Source: Oscillospiraceae bacterium Zagget12 (GTDB lineage Bacteria > Bacillota > Clostridia > UBA1381). Taken from it: a DNA stretch of 64,000 bases. The position numbers and the translations under genes were made by a program. The notes below the pieces were generated by a model, which worked only from the letters and a program-made list of their open reading frames with translations, did not search any database and had not been told where the DNA came from. The stretch is taken from assembly GCA_001941225.1 (NCBI GenBank), contig MSHM01000005.1, positions 42,491 through 106,490 of the forward strand. Reading direction: 5' to 3'. This document shows positions 34,652 to 41,827 of the stretch, one piece after another (position 1 is the stretch's first letter; each line of letters opens with the position of its first letter).

Positions 34652-35449
34652 ATGAACAAGAATACATTTAACAAAATCAATTTGGCAAAGGGCGAGGTCA
34701 ATGTTTACGACTTCGGAAACATCAAGCTGCACGCGTATAAGACGAACGACTTTATTGATGATGAGGTTTTCATCGTTGAAAAGGGCGGCAATGCGGTTGT
34801 AATCGAATCGCCGTGCTTCTTCGATAACAACACGGAGCTTGAAAAGTACATTGCCGATAACAAAATGAATGTTGAAGGCGTTTTGCTTGCGTACCATATG
34901 GCAGGCGCGGGATTTTTGGCGAACGCTAAGAAGTATTCCACCAAGAATGCCGATGAATACGGACACAACGGCGGCGGAAAAGCGCTTATAGATAATTTCA
35001 CGGCGGCGTTCGGAGATATTTTCGACAAGGGCATACACACCGTAACGGATTATATCAGTGAGGGCGCTGTGACGATAGGCGGAATTGATTTTAACATCAC
35101 AATAACCGATGATGCGTTTGATATTGAAATTCCGGAAATAAACGCGGTTTACACTCATATGCTCGGACACGATTGTCATTCCATCGTAGCGGGCGGCGCG
35201 CATGCGGACGGCATAATCGCGCAGCTTAACGGATATTTGGATAAGGGCTACACGCTGATTTTAACATCACACTATACGCCGGAGGATTTAAAGGACGTTG
35301 AAACAAAAATCAGCTACTTGAATGAATTGAAAGCCATTGCCGAAAAGTGCGGCTCGGCAGAGGAGTTTAAGAGCGAGGTTAAGAAGGAATACGGAAACTA
35401 CAGCGGAGAAAATTATCTCGATATGACAGCAGGATTTTTCTTTGCATAA
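34652..35449 (+). CDS. Metallo-beta-lactamase-fold-like protein without the HxHxDH motif
   Basis: The 265-residue protein has the N-terminal strand pattern of MBL-fold proteins (VFIVEKGGNAVVIESPCFFDNNTELEKYI). Where the metal-binding HxHxDH should follow, it has YHMAGAGFL, and later AVYTHMLGHDCHSIV and LILTSHYTPEDL. Metal binding is therefore altered or lost. There is no signal peptide. It carries its own copy of the promoter-operator of the macrodomain-SirTM operon, so it should be co-regulated and may act in the same stress response. It ends at a strong terminator. The function is unknown. Confidence 0.6.
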   Translation: MNKNTFNKINLAKGEVNVYDFGNIKLHAYKTNDFIDDEVFIVEKGGNAVVIESPCFFDNNTELEKYIADNKMNVEGVLLAYHMAGAGFLANAKKYSTKNADEYGHNGGGKALIDNFTAAFGDIFDKGIHTVTDYISEGAVTIGGIDFNITITDDAFDIEIPEINAVYTHMLGHDCHSIVAGGAHADGIIAQLNGYLDKGYTLILTSHYTPEDLKDVETKISYLNELKAIAEKCGSAEEFKSEVKKEYGNYSGENYLDMTAGFFFA

Positions 35450-35472
35450 TAATCCACTTTATACAGACAGCG

Positions 35473-35501
35473 AAAAAAGCGTTTCAACAACGCTTTTTTT
35501 G
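35473..35501. terminator. Bidirectional terminator, MBL-like / AbrB-zinc-finger genes
   Basis: An 8-bp stem AAAGCGTT/AACGCTTT with a TCAAC loop is flanked by A6 and T7. Confidence 0.88.
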
Positions 35502-35518
35502 TTATTTTAAATGAATAG

Positions 35519-35773
35519 TTATGATTTCAGAGCATTTCGTATTTCTTCGGCGCATTTTCGGCATATATCCGTTTGAATACTTTCTACCGAAAAAACGTCC
35601 GTGTTTGTGCCGCAAAGCACACATTCCTTGCCATTACCGAAAACGGCGGCAATCTGTGAATCGTGCTTGAAATTCACTTCATCTCCGTCTTTTAGACCAA
35701 GCTCTATACATACGCCTTTTGGAAGTGTTATGCTGTTATCTTCTCCGAAGTGCAAAATTGTTGGATTTTTCAT
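35519..35773 (-). CDS. AbrB/MazE-type DNA-binding domain fused to a C4 zinc finger
   Basis: A small, 84-residue protein. Residues about 5-45 read as an AbrB/MazE/SpoVT swapped hairpin (ITLPKGVCIELGLKDGDEVNF). Residues about 50-80 hold two Cys pairs, CVLCGT and ICRKCAEEI, typical of a treble-clef or ClpX-like zinc finger. Such a fusion suggests a small transcription regulator whose stability or partner binding depends on the zinc domain. No toxin gene is adjacent. The 5' region is unusual: its promoter (35966-35994) is followed by a highly structured RNA and a terminator only about 30 nt before the SD AAAGGAG, so expression is probably controlled by antitermination. Confidence 0.8.
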   Translation of the reverse strand: MKNPTILHFGEDNSITLPKGVCIELGLKDGDEVNFKHDSQIAAVFGNGKECVLCGTNTDVFSVESIQTDICRKCAEEIRNALKS

Positions 35774-35805
35774 AATAATTCTCTCCTTTGTGTTAATTTA
35801 GTAAT

Positions 35806-35963
35806 AAAAAAGTGCGCAGCCAAAGCCGCGCACATAAAAACGCAGCTTTGATTATTGTTGCGACACAATCGAATATCAACACCAGGATATTACAAATCAA
35901 AGCTAACGTTTTTTGCAAACGTTAGCCTGGTGTCGAAAAAAATTATTCGAATATGTCGCAAAT
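35806..35963 (-). ncRNA. Candidate riboswitch-like RNA upstream of AbrB-zinc-finger gene
   Basis: Read on the minus strand, the RNA starts at stem P1 (TTGCGACA/TGTCGCAA, 35954-35961 with 35858-35865). Inside are P2 (35944-35949/35870-35875), P3 (ACACCAGG/CCTGGTGT, 35879-35886 with 35926-35933) and P4 (GCTAACGTT/AACGTTAGC, 35902-35910 with 35918-35926; it shares base 35926 with P3). A 15-nt bulge lies between P3 and P4. AATCAAAGCT (35844-35853) can pair for 10 bp with bulge AGCTTTGATT (35895-35904), as a pseudoknot, or its overlap CAAAGCTGCG (35841-35850) with CGCGGCTTTG (35821-35830), which is the 5' half of the terminator GTGCGC/GCGCAC-T6. These choices are mutually exclusive. No known riboswitch consensus was recognised. 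Confidence 0.6.
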
Positions 35964-35965
35964 AC

Positions 35966-35994
35966 ATATTATCATAATTAAAGCAATTTGTAAA
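35966..35994 (-). promoter_or_regulatory. Promoter of the structured RNA / AbrB-zinc-finger gene
   Basis: TTTACA, 17 bp, TAATAT on the minus strand; transcription would begin at about 35959, in the first strand of P1. Confidence 0.55.
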
Positions 35995-36073
35995 GATATA
36001 TTTTAATTATTATTTTCCGCAGCTGTTTTGACAAAAGCGGCAAAGAAAACGGTGCATTTTGCTTTTAATTACA

Positions 36074-36189
36074 CAATAAAAAAGTGCGCAGCCAAAGCCG
36101 CGCACATAAAAACGCAGCTTTGATTATTGTTGCGACACAATAGAATATCAGCAATAGGATAATATTACAAATCAAAGTCTACGTTTTTT
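36074..36189 (-). repeat. Second, 5'-truncated copy of the structured RNA, in the glmS 3' region
   Basis: The first 67 or so bases (plus-strand order, from AATAAAAAAGTGCGC to GCGACACAAT) are identical to 35804-35870. Similarity then continues more weakly through ATTACAAATCAAAG to ACGTTTTTT and stops at 36189. The 5' strands of P1, P2 and P3 are missing and P4 is lost. The terminator and both competing 10-base segments remain. Lying 14 bp after the glmS stop, it can act as the glmS terminator. Confidence 0.8.
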
Positions 36190-36202
36190 ACAGATTTTTA
36201 TG

Positions 36203-38029
36203 TTATTCAACCGTAACAGACTTAGCCAAATTTCTGGGCTTGTCAATATCGCAGCCTTTAAGCGACGCGACATAGTAGCCGAACAGCTGCAGGGGTACAA
36301 CCGTAAGCGACGGCAGCAGCATTTCGTGAGCCGGCGGAATTTTTATTGTATAATCCGCGACATCGTCCATGGTGTCGTGCAGCGTTGTGGTGACGCCCAT
36401 AACAACGGCGCCTCTTGCCTTAACCTCTTTCACATTTGAAACGGTCTTGTCAAACAGCTCCTGACCCGTGGCAAGAGCGACAACCAAGGTGCCGTCCTCG
36501 ATAAGCGAGATTGTACCGTGCTTTAATTCGCCCGCGGCGTATGCCTCGCTGTGAATATACGAGATTTCCTTTAATTTCAGAGAGCCTTCAAGCGATACCG
36601 CGTAATCCAGATTTCTTCCGATAAAGAATATCGAATGACAGTTGAAGAACTTCGATGCAAGATACTGCACATCTTTCTTTTGCTTGAGTATCTCCTCGAC
36701 CTTGTCGGGCAGAGCCTCTATTTCCGATATGAAATTAGCGTATTCGCCCGATGTGAGCATACCGAGCTTTTCAGCCATATAAGCGGCTATAAGATATATA
36801 ACGGCAAGCTGAGTGCTGTATGCCTTTGTTGTCGCAACGGCGATTTCCGGACCCGCCCATGTGTATATAACATCGTCCGACGCGTTCGCGATTGCGCTGC
36901 CGACTACGTTTACAATGGACAATATTCTCGCGCCGTGATTTTTAGCCTCTTTAAGCGCGGCAAGAGTATCCGCCGTTTCACCCGACTGACTTATTACAAT
37001 AACAAGGTCGTTTTTCTTTATTATAGGGTCGCAGTAGCGGAATTCCGACGCTACCTGCACCTCAACGGGAATACGGCACATTTTTTCAATAACGTATTTG
37101 CCGACGACGCCGACGTGATACGCACTTCCGCAGGCTACAATATAAATCTTGTTGATGTTTTTGATGTCCTGTGTGGTAAGAGAAATATCGTCAAGAACGA
37201 TTTTGCCGTCCTTGATTCTCGGACTGATTGTGTCACGCAGAGCCTTCGGCTGCTCCTCCATTTCCTTCATCATAAAATGCTCGTAGCCGCCCTTTTCGGC
37301 AGCGCTCACGTCCCAGTCAACCGTGAATTTCTCTTTTTTGACTTCTTCCTTGTCTTTGTTATAAACCTTTACGCTGTCCTTTTTCAGAACGACTATTTCA
37401 TTGTCCTCAAGGTAATAAATATCCCTTGTGTGTTTCAAAATAGCGGTAACGTCCGACGCGATGAAATTCTCGTTTTTACCAAGACCGACAATCATCGGAC
37501 TTGACTTTCTCACAGCGACAAATTGATCCGGATAATCCGAGCAAAGCACGCCGAGAGCGTATGAACCCTCAACGCGGTTTATAACCTTAATCATAGCGTC
37601 CATAATATCGCCCTTGTAGTAATACTCAAAAAGATGCGCGATAACCTCGGTATCTGTTTCGGAAATAAACTCAAAGCCTTTATCCGTAAGCTTTTTCTTA
37701 AGAGAAATGTAGTTTTCGATTATGCCGTTATGAACGACCGCAAATCTGCCCGACATTGAAAGATGAGGGTGCGAGTTCACGTCTGACGGTTCGCCGTGCG
37801 TTGCCCAACGGGTGTGTCCTATGCCCATGGTGCCGCTTACGGCATTTCCGTTGTCGGTTTTTTCGGCAAGCACCTCAAGTCTGCCCTTTGCCTTTGCAAC
37901 CTCTATTTCATTGCCGCTGAAAACAGCTATTCCGGCACTGTCATAGCCTCTGTATTCAAGCTTTGAAAGCCCGTCAAGAAGAATGGGCGCAGCTTGATTT
38001 TCACCAATATATCCAACTATACCGCACAT
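36203..38029 (-). CDS. glmS: Glutamine-fructose-6-phosphate aminotransferase (isomerizing)
   Basis: GlmS makes glucosamine-6-phosphate for peptidoglycan and other amino sugars. The N-terminal glutaminase domain starts MCGIVGYIG with nucleophile Cys2. Two SIS domains follow (VACGSAYHVG and ISQSGETADTLAAL) and the C-terminus KPRNLAKSVTVE is the conserved end. 608 residues is normal. The leader from the promoter (38085-38113) to the ATG is only about 60 nt, too short for the glmS ribozyme found in many Firmicutes. The 3' region carries the truncated structured-RNA copy. Confidence 0.97.
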   Translation of the reverse strand: MCGIVGYIGENQAAPILLDGLSKLEYRGYDSAGIAVFSGNEIEVAKAKGRLEVLAEKTDNGNAVSGTMGIGHTRWATHGEPSDVNSHPHLSMSGRFAVVHNGIIENYISLKKKLTDKGFEFISETDTEVIAHLFEYYYKGDIMDAMIKVINRVEGSYALGVLCSDYPDQFVAVRKSSPMIVGLGKNENFIASDVTAILKHTRDIYYLEDNEIVVLKKDSVKVYNKDKEEVKKEKFTVDWDVSAAEKGGYEHFMMKEMEEQPKALRDTISPRIKDGKIVLDDISLTTQDIKNINKIYIVACGSAYHVGVVGKYVIEKMCRIPVEVQVASEFRYCDPIIKKNDLVIVISQSGETADTLAALKEAKNHGARILSIVNVVGSAIANASDDVIYTWAGPEIAVATTKAYSTQLAVIYLIAAYMAEKLGMLTSGEYANFISEIEALPDKVEEILKQKKDVQYLASKFFNCHSIFFIGRNLDYAVSLEGSLKLKEISYIHSEAYAAGELKHGTISLIEDGTLVVALATGQELFDKTVSNVKEVKARGAVVMGVTTTLHDTMDDVADYTIKIPPAHEMLLPSLTVVPLQLFGYYVASLKGCDIDKPRNLAKSVTVE

Positions 38030-38084
38030 ATAAATGTACCTCCTTATTGTCCTGACTGATATATCTTAACATATATACGCAATT

Positions 38085-38113
38085 ATTTTATACCATATTC
38101 AATATTTTTTCAA
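38085..38113 (-). promoter_or_regulatory. Promoter of glmS
   Basis: TTGAAA, 17 bp, TAAAAT on the minus strand. Confidence 0.55.
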
Positions 38114-38143
38114 TGCTTTTTTTATATTTCATTCAAAATTGAG

Positions 38144-38172
38144 TTGTATTTAGTCAATTTTGCTGATATAAT
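38144..38172 (+). promoter_or_regulatory. Promoter of DUF1961 gene
   Basis: TTGTAT, 17 bp, TATAAT, divergent from glmS. Confidence 0.55.
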
Positions 38173-38209
38173 ATGAGTTAGCGAGATATTTTTGTGGAGG
38201 ATTAATTTA

Positions 38210-38872
38210 ATGGAAAAGAAACTGATTTATGAAAATAAGCTGTCGTGTGAGGACGACGTTAAGGATTTTGTAATGGAGGGCAGCGTGCAGGTTTACTTTG
38301 AAAACGGAAAAATGCGTATGAAAAATGCTCTTTCCGCGGACCTTGGACAGAAATCGAATTTTGTATACTGGTGCAATGTTGATTTTCCGTCGGACGTGGC
38401 TATAGAATGGGATTTTAAGCCGATAGAGGAGCCGGGACTCGCGATATTGTTTTTCAGCGCGAAAGGCTGTAACGGTGAGGATTTGTTTGATAAATCGCTC
38501 TCTCCTCGCGACGGACAGTATAATCTGTATCATTCGGGCGACATTAACGCGTACCACGTTTCATATTTCCGCAGAAAATGGGAGGACGAGCGCGGTTTTC
38601 ATACCTGCAACCTCAGGAAAAGCAAGGGATTCCACCTTGTGGTGCAGGGAGCCGACCCTATTCCGAGCTGTGAGGACGCGTTTGACAGCTACCATATACA
38701 GCTTGTAAAGAAAAACGGAAAAATAGATTTTGCGGTAAACGATTTAACGGTATTCTCATGGCAGGACGACGGAAGTACATACGGACCTGTTTTGGGCGGC
38801 GGAAAAATCGGTTTTCGCCAAATGGCGCCGATGATAGGAGAATACTCGAATTTAAAGGTATACGAAATTTAA
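38210..38872 (+). CDS. DUF1961 family protein (YesU-like)
   Basis: The 221-residue protein matches the DUF1961/YesU family in layout: a jelly-roll (concanavalin-like) fold with KLIYENKLSCEDDVKDFVMEG at the start, WDFKPIEEPGLAILFFSA, the strongly conserved YHSGDINAYHVSYFRRKW, and GKIGFRQMAP at the end. In B. subtilis yesU sits in the rhamnogalacturonan yes cluster. The molecular role is unknown; carbohydrate binding or hydrolysis is inferred. ATG 38210 has SD TGGAGG; a TTG at 38192 precedes the SD and is not used. mutS2 follows at 44 bp and may be co-transcribed. Confidence 0.82.
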   Translation: MEKKLIYENKLSCEDDVKDFVMEGSVQVYFENGKMRMKNALSADLGQKSNFVYWCNVDFPSDVAIEWDFKPIEEPGLAILFFSAKGCNGEDLFDKSLSPRDGQYNLYHSGDINAYHVSYFRRKWEDERGFHTCNLRKSKGFHLVVQGADPIPSCEDAFDSYHIQLVKKNGKIDFAVNDLTVFSWQDDGSTYGPVLGGGKIGFRQMAPMIGEYSNLKVYEI

Positions 38873-38915
38873 CAAAATCAGCGTGAAACTTGCTTTTCAC
38901 GCCCGGAGGGTGAAG

Positions 38916-41309
38916 ATGGATAAAAACAGCAAAGCGTTCAAAACGCTTGAATTTGACAAAATACTTGAACGTCTTTCATCATACACTGAAAGCGCGGACG
39001 TAAAAAAGCGTATAGGAGAGATTGTTCCCTATACGGAGATAGACGGAGCCAAAGCCGCGCAGAGAGAAACCACCGAGGCGATGAGTACGCTTTTAAAGCT
39101 CGGCTCACCGCCGGTCAATTTGTCCGTGGAAAACGTCCTCGGTGAGGTTAAGCGCACCGAGATAGGCGGAGTGCTGCACACAAAGGAGCTTATGAATATT
39201 TCGCGGCTTTTGTATGTGGCAAGACGTATGAAGTCATATCTCGGCGAGGCGGCGGACGAGTGCGCGCAGCTGCACGGTATAGAGGAAAGTATAATAACGG
39301 CAAAGCAGCTTGAAGATAGGATAAACTCGTGTATAATATCGGAAAATGAAATCGCGGACGACGCGTCCGGCGAGCTTAACACGATAAGACGAAAAATACG
39401 CAATTTAAACGGCAAAATCAAGGAAAATTTAGATTCAATGGTGCGCTCGGCGCATTACAAGAAATTCTTGCAGGACCCGATTGTAACAATGCGATCGGAC
39501 AGATATGTAATACCGGTAAAGAGCGAGTACCGCGGCGAGGTGAACGGAATAGTGCATGACACCTCCGCAAGCGGCGCGACGCTGTTTATAGAGCCTATGA
39601 GCGTGGTAAACAGCAATAATGAGATACGCGACCTGCGCGCAAAGGAACAGCAGGAGATAGAGCGTATTTTAGCGGAGCTTTCCGCACTGGTGTCGGAGAA
39701 CAGCCACACTGTATTTGTAGATTATGAGCAGGTTACAAATCTTGATTTTATCTTCTGCAAGGGCAGGCTGTCGCTTGATATGGACGCAAACGAGCCAAAG
39801 CTCAACGATAAGGGTATAATCCGCTATAAAAAGGCGCGTCACCCGCTTATTGACAAGGATAAGGTCGTGGCGAACGATATTATGCTCGGCGGCGAGTATG
39901 ACACGCTTGTTATAACAGGTCCCAATACGGGCGGCAAGACCGTCACGCTGAAAACAATAGGATTGTTCTCGATTATGGCGGCGGCGGGACTGCATATACC
40001 GGCGGGAGAGTCAAGCGAGGCGGCAGTGTTCCATAATATATTCGCGGACATCGGCGATGAACAGTCGATTGAGCAGAGCCTGTCCACGTTCTCATCGCAT
40101 ATGGTGAATATAGTTAAGATACTTGAGAGGATAGATTTTAATTCCCTTGCCCTGTTTGATGAGCTCGGCGCGGGAACAGACCCGACCGAGGGCGCGGCTC
40201 TTGCCGTTTCGATATTGGAATTTTTGCGCGCGAGAAAGGTCACTACCGTTGCGACCACGCATTACAGCGAATTAAAGCTGTTCGCGCTGTCCACGGACGG
40301 AGTGGAGAATGCCTCCTGCGAATTTAACGTGGCAACATTACAGCCTACCTATAAGCTGCTTATAGGTGTGCCGGGCAAATCGAACGCGTTCGCGATTTCA
40401 AGACGGCTCGGACTTGACGAGCGTATTATAGACAGAGCGAATGATATTCTGTCAGATGAGGATATAAAATTTGAGGACGTAATAACCGACCTTGAACAGA
40501 ACAGAGCGCGGGCGCGCAAGGAGGCGGACGATGCCGCGAGAATGAAACGCGAGCTTACGGATTTAAGACGTCAGTTGGAGAACGACAGAATAAAGCTCAA
40601 GGAGAATAAGTCGCGCATACTTGACGACGCAAGACGCGAGGCGAAAATACTTGTTATGGACGCGAAGGAGGAGGCTAACGGCATAATTCGCGACCTTGAA
40701 AAGATGCGCAGACAGGGCGCGGCAAACGCTGATTTCGACAAGAAAACGGCGGCAATGCGCGATAAGCTGAAAAAGAAAGAGGACACCATAGACAAGGCTA
40801 TGGCGCGCGCGGCAAAGCCTAAGAAAACGTATGCCGAGCCGCCCAAAGACTTAAAGCCGGGAGCAACCGTAAAAATCGTGGATATGAATCAGGAGGCGAC
40901 CGTGCTTAAGGCGCCCGATAAAAACGGCAATGTACGCGTGCAGGCGGGTATCATAAAAATGGACGTGCATATAACGAATTTGAAAAAGGTAGAGGACAAC
41001 AAGTCCAAGGAGCTTGCGGAAAAGTACGTCAGAAATACAAGAGCCTTTGAGTCAAAGTCCAAGAATGTGTCAACCGAGGTTGACGTGAGAGGACAAAACC
41101 TTGAGGAGGCGTGGATGAATGTTGAAAAATTCCTTGATGACTGCTATCTTGCCGGCATATCGCCCGTGAGCATAATTCACGGTAAAGGCACCGGCATACT
41201 CAGAAAGGGCATACAGGGATATTTGAAAAAGCACCGTTATGTGAAGTCCTACCGCAACGGACGTTACGGAGAGGGCGAGGACGGAGTTACCATAGTGGAA
41301 TTAAAATGA
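38916..41309 (+). CDS. mutS2: MutS2 family ATPase/endonuclease
   Basis: MutS2 suppresses recombination and, in B. subtilis, splits collided ribosomes; it is not a mismatch-repair MutS. The ATPase core has GPNTGGKTVTLKT (Walker A), STFSSHMVNI and LFDELGAGTDPTEGAAL (Walker B). A long coiled coil (about 510-620), a KOW-like segment and the C-terminal Smr nuclease domain (VDVRGQNLEEAW, IIHGKGTGILRKG) follow. ATG 38916 follows CGGAGGGTG; the upstream frame extension lacks an SD. Length, about 797 residues, is normal. It overlaps the next gene. Confidence 0.96.
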   Translation: MDKNSKAFKTLEFDKILERLSSYTESADVKKRIGEIVPYTEIDGAKAAQRETTEAMSTLLKLGSPPVNLSVENVLGEVKRTEIGGVLHTKELMNISRLLYVARRMKSYLGEAADECAQLHGIEESIITAKQLEDRINSCIISENEIADDASGELNTIRRKIRNLNGKIKENLDSMVRSAHYKKFLQDPIVTMRSDRYVIPVKSEYRGEVNGIVHDTSASGATLFIEPMSVVNSNNEIRDLRAKEQQEIERILAELSALVSENSHTVFVDYEQVTNLDFIFCKGRLSLDMDANEPKLNDKGIIRYKKARHPLIDKDKVVANDIMLGGEYDTLVITGPNTGGKTVTLKTIGLFSIMAAAGLHIPAGESSEAAVFHNIFADIGDEQSIEQSLSTFSSHMVNIVKILERIDFNSLALFDELGAGTDPTEGAALAVSILEFLRARKVTTVATTHYSELKLFALSTDGVENASCEFNVATLQPTYKLLIGVPGKSNAFAISRRLGLDERIIDRANDILSDEDIKFEDVITDLEQNRARARKEADDAARMKRELTDLRRQLENDRIKLKENKSRILDDARREAKILVMDAKEEANGIIRDLEKMRRQGAANADFDKKTAAMRDKLKKKEDTIDKAMARAAKPKKTYAEPPKDLKPGATVKIVDMNQEATVLKAPDKNGNVRVQAGIIKMDVHITNLKKVEDNKSKELAEKYVRNTRAFESKSKNVSTEVDVRGQNLEEAWMNVEKFLDDCYLAGISPVSIIHGKGTGILRKGIQGYLKKHRYVKSYRNGRYGEGEDGVTIVELK

Positions 41310-41320
41310 ATGGAGTAAAA

Positions 41321-41812
41321 ATGGCAAAGGATAAAAAAACCGTAACCAACGCGATGCGTCTTTTGAGCGCGGCGAAAATTGATTATGAAACCGTCGAATA
41401 TGAAACCGATGAAGTCGGCGACCATTTCGGCGAGGCTATAGCGCACTTGACGGGCATACCGCCCGAAAAATCCTTTAAAACGCTTGTGCTGCGCGGGGAT
41501 AAAAGCGGAATAATTGTCGCTTGTGTGCCTGTCAAATGTGAGGTTGACCTCAAAAAGGCGGCAAAGGCATCGGGCAATAAAAAGGTTGAAATGACGCACG
41601 TAAAGGAATTACTTGCGCTTACCGGATATATACGCGGCGGAGTATCGCCCGTGGGAATGAAGAAAAAATATCCCACTTATATTGACAAAAGCGCAGAGGA
41701 TTTCGACACCATAGCGATAAGCGGCGGCAAATGCGGCTGTACGCTGCTCCTTGCGCCGTCCGATGTGAGGAAAGCGACAGATTGCGAATTTATCGATATT
41801 ATAAGAAATTAA
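41321..41812 (+). CDS. ybaK: Cys-tRNA(Pro) deacylase YbaK/EbsC
   Basis: YbaK hydrolyses Cys mischarged on tRNA-Pro. The 163-residue protein has KKTVTNAMRLLSAAKIDYE, EKSFKTLVLRGD with the catalytic Lys, VKCEVDLKKAAKA and GGVSPVGMKKKYPTYID, all hallmarks of the bacterial YbaK subgroup. ATG 41321 has SD TGGAG; ATG 41306, overlapping the mutS2 stop, is possible. It is in the mutS2-ybaK-DUF1015 run. Confidence 0.93.
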   Translation: MAKDKKTVTNAMRLLSAAKIDYETVEYETDEVGDHFGEAIAHLTGIPPEKSFKTLVLRGDKSGIIVACVPVKCEVDLKKAAKASGNKKVEMTHVKELLALTGYIRGGVSPVGMKKKYPTYIDKSAEDFDTIAISGGKCGCTLLLAPSDVRKATDCEFIDIIRN

Positions 41813-41827
41813 AAAAGGAGAAAGAAT

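Noticed and set aside
35806..35963. 6S RNA as identity of the structured element
   Set aside because: The length is roughly right, but the asymmetric bulge, pseudoknot partner, antiterminator and following SD/ORF do not fit the 6S long-hairpin layout.
35800..36190. Mobile palindromic repeat (REP/MITE) as explanation of the two copies
   Set aside because: Only two copies were noticed in 64 kb, both in the same orientation with transcription signals and no target-site duplication; not fully excluded without a genome search.
36635..37504. 289-codon plus-strand frame opposite glmS
   Set aside because: It is an antisense shadow of the glmS coding region with no SD or recognisable domain.
38030..38090. 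glmS ribozyme in the glmS leader
   Set aside because: Only about 60 nt separate the promoter from the ATG and no ribozyme core sequence is visible; the leader is too short.
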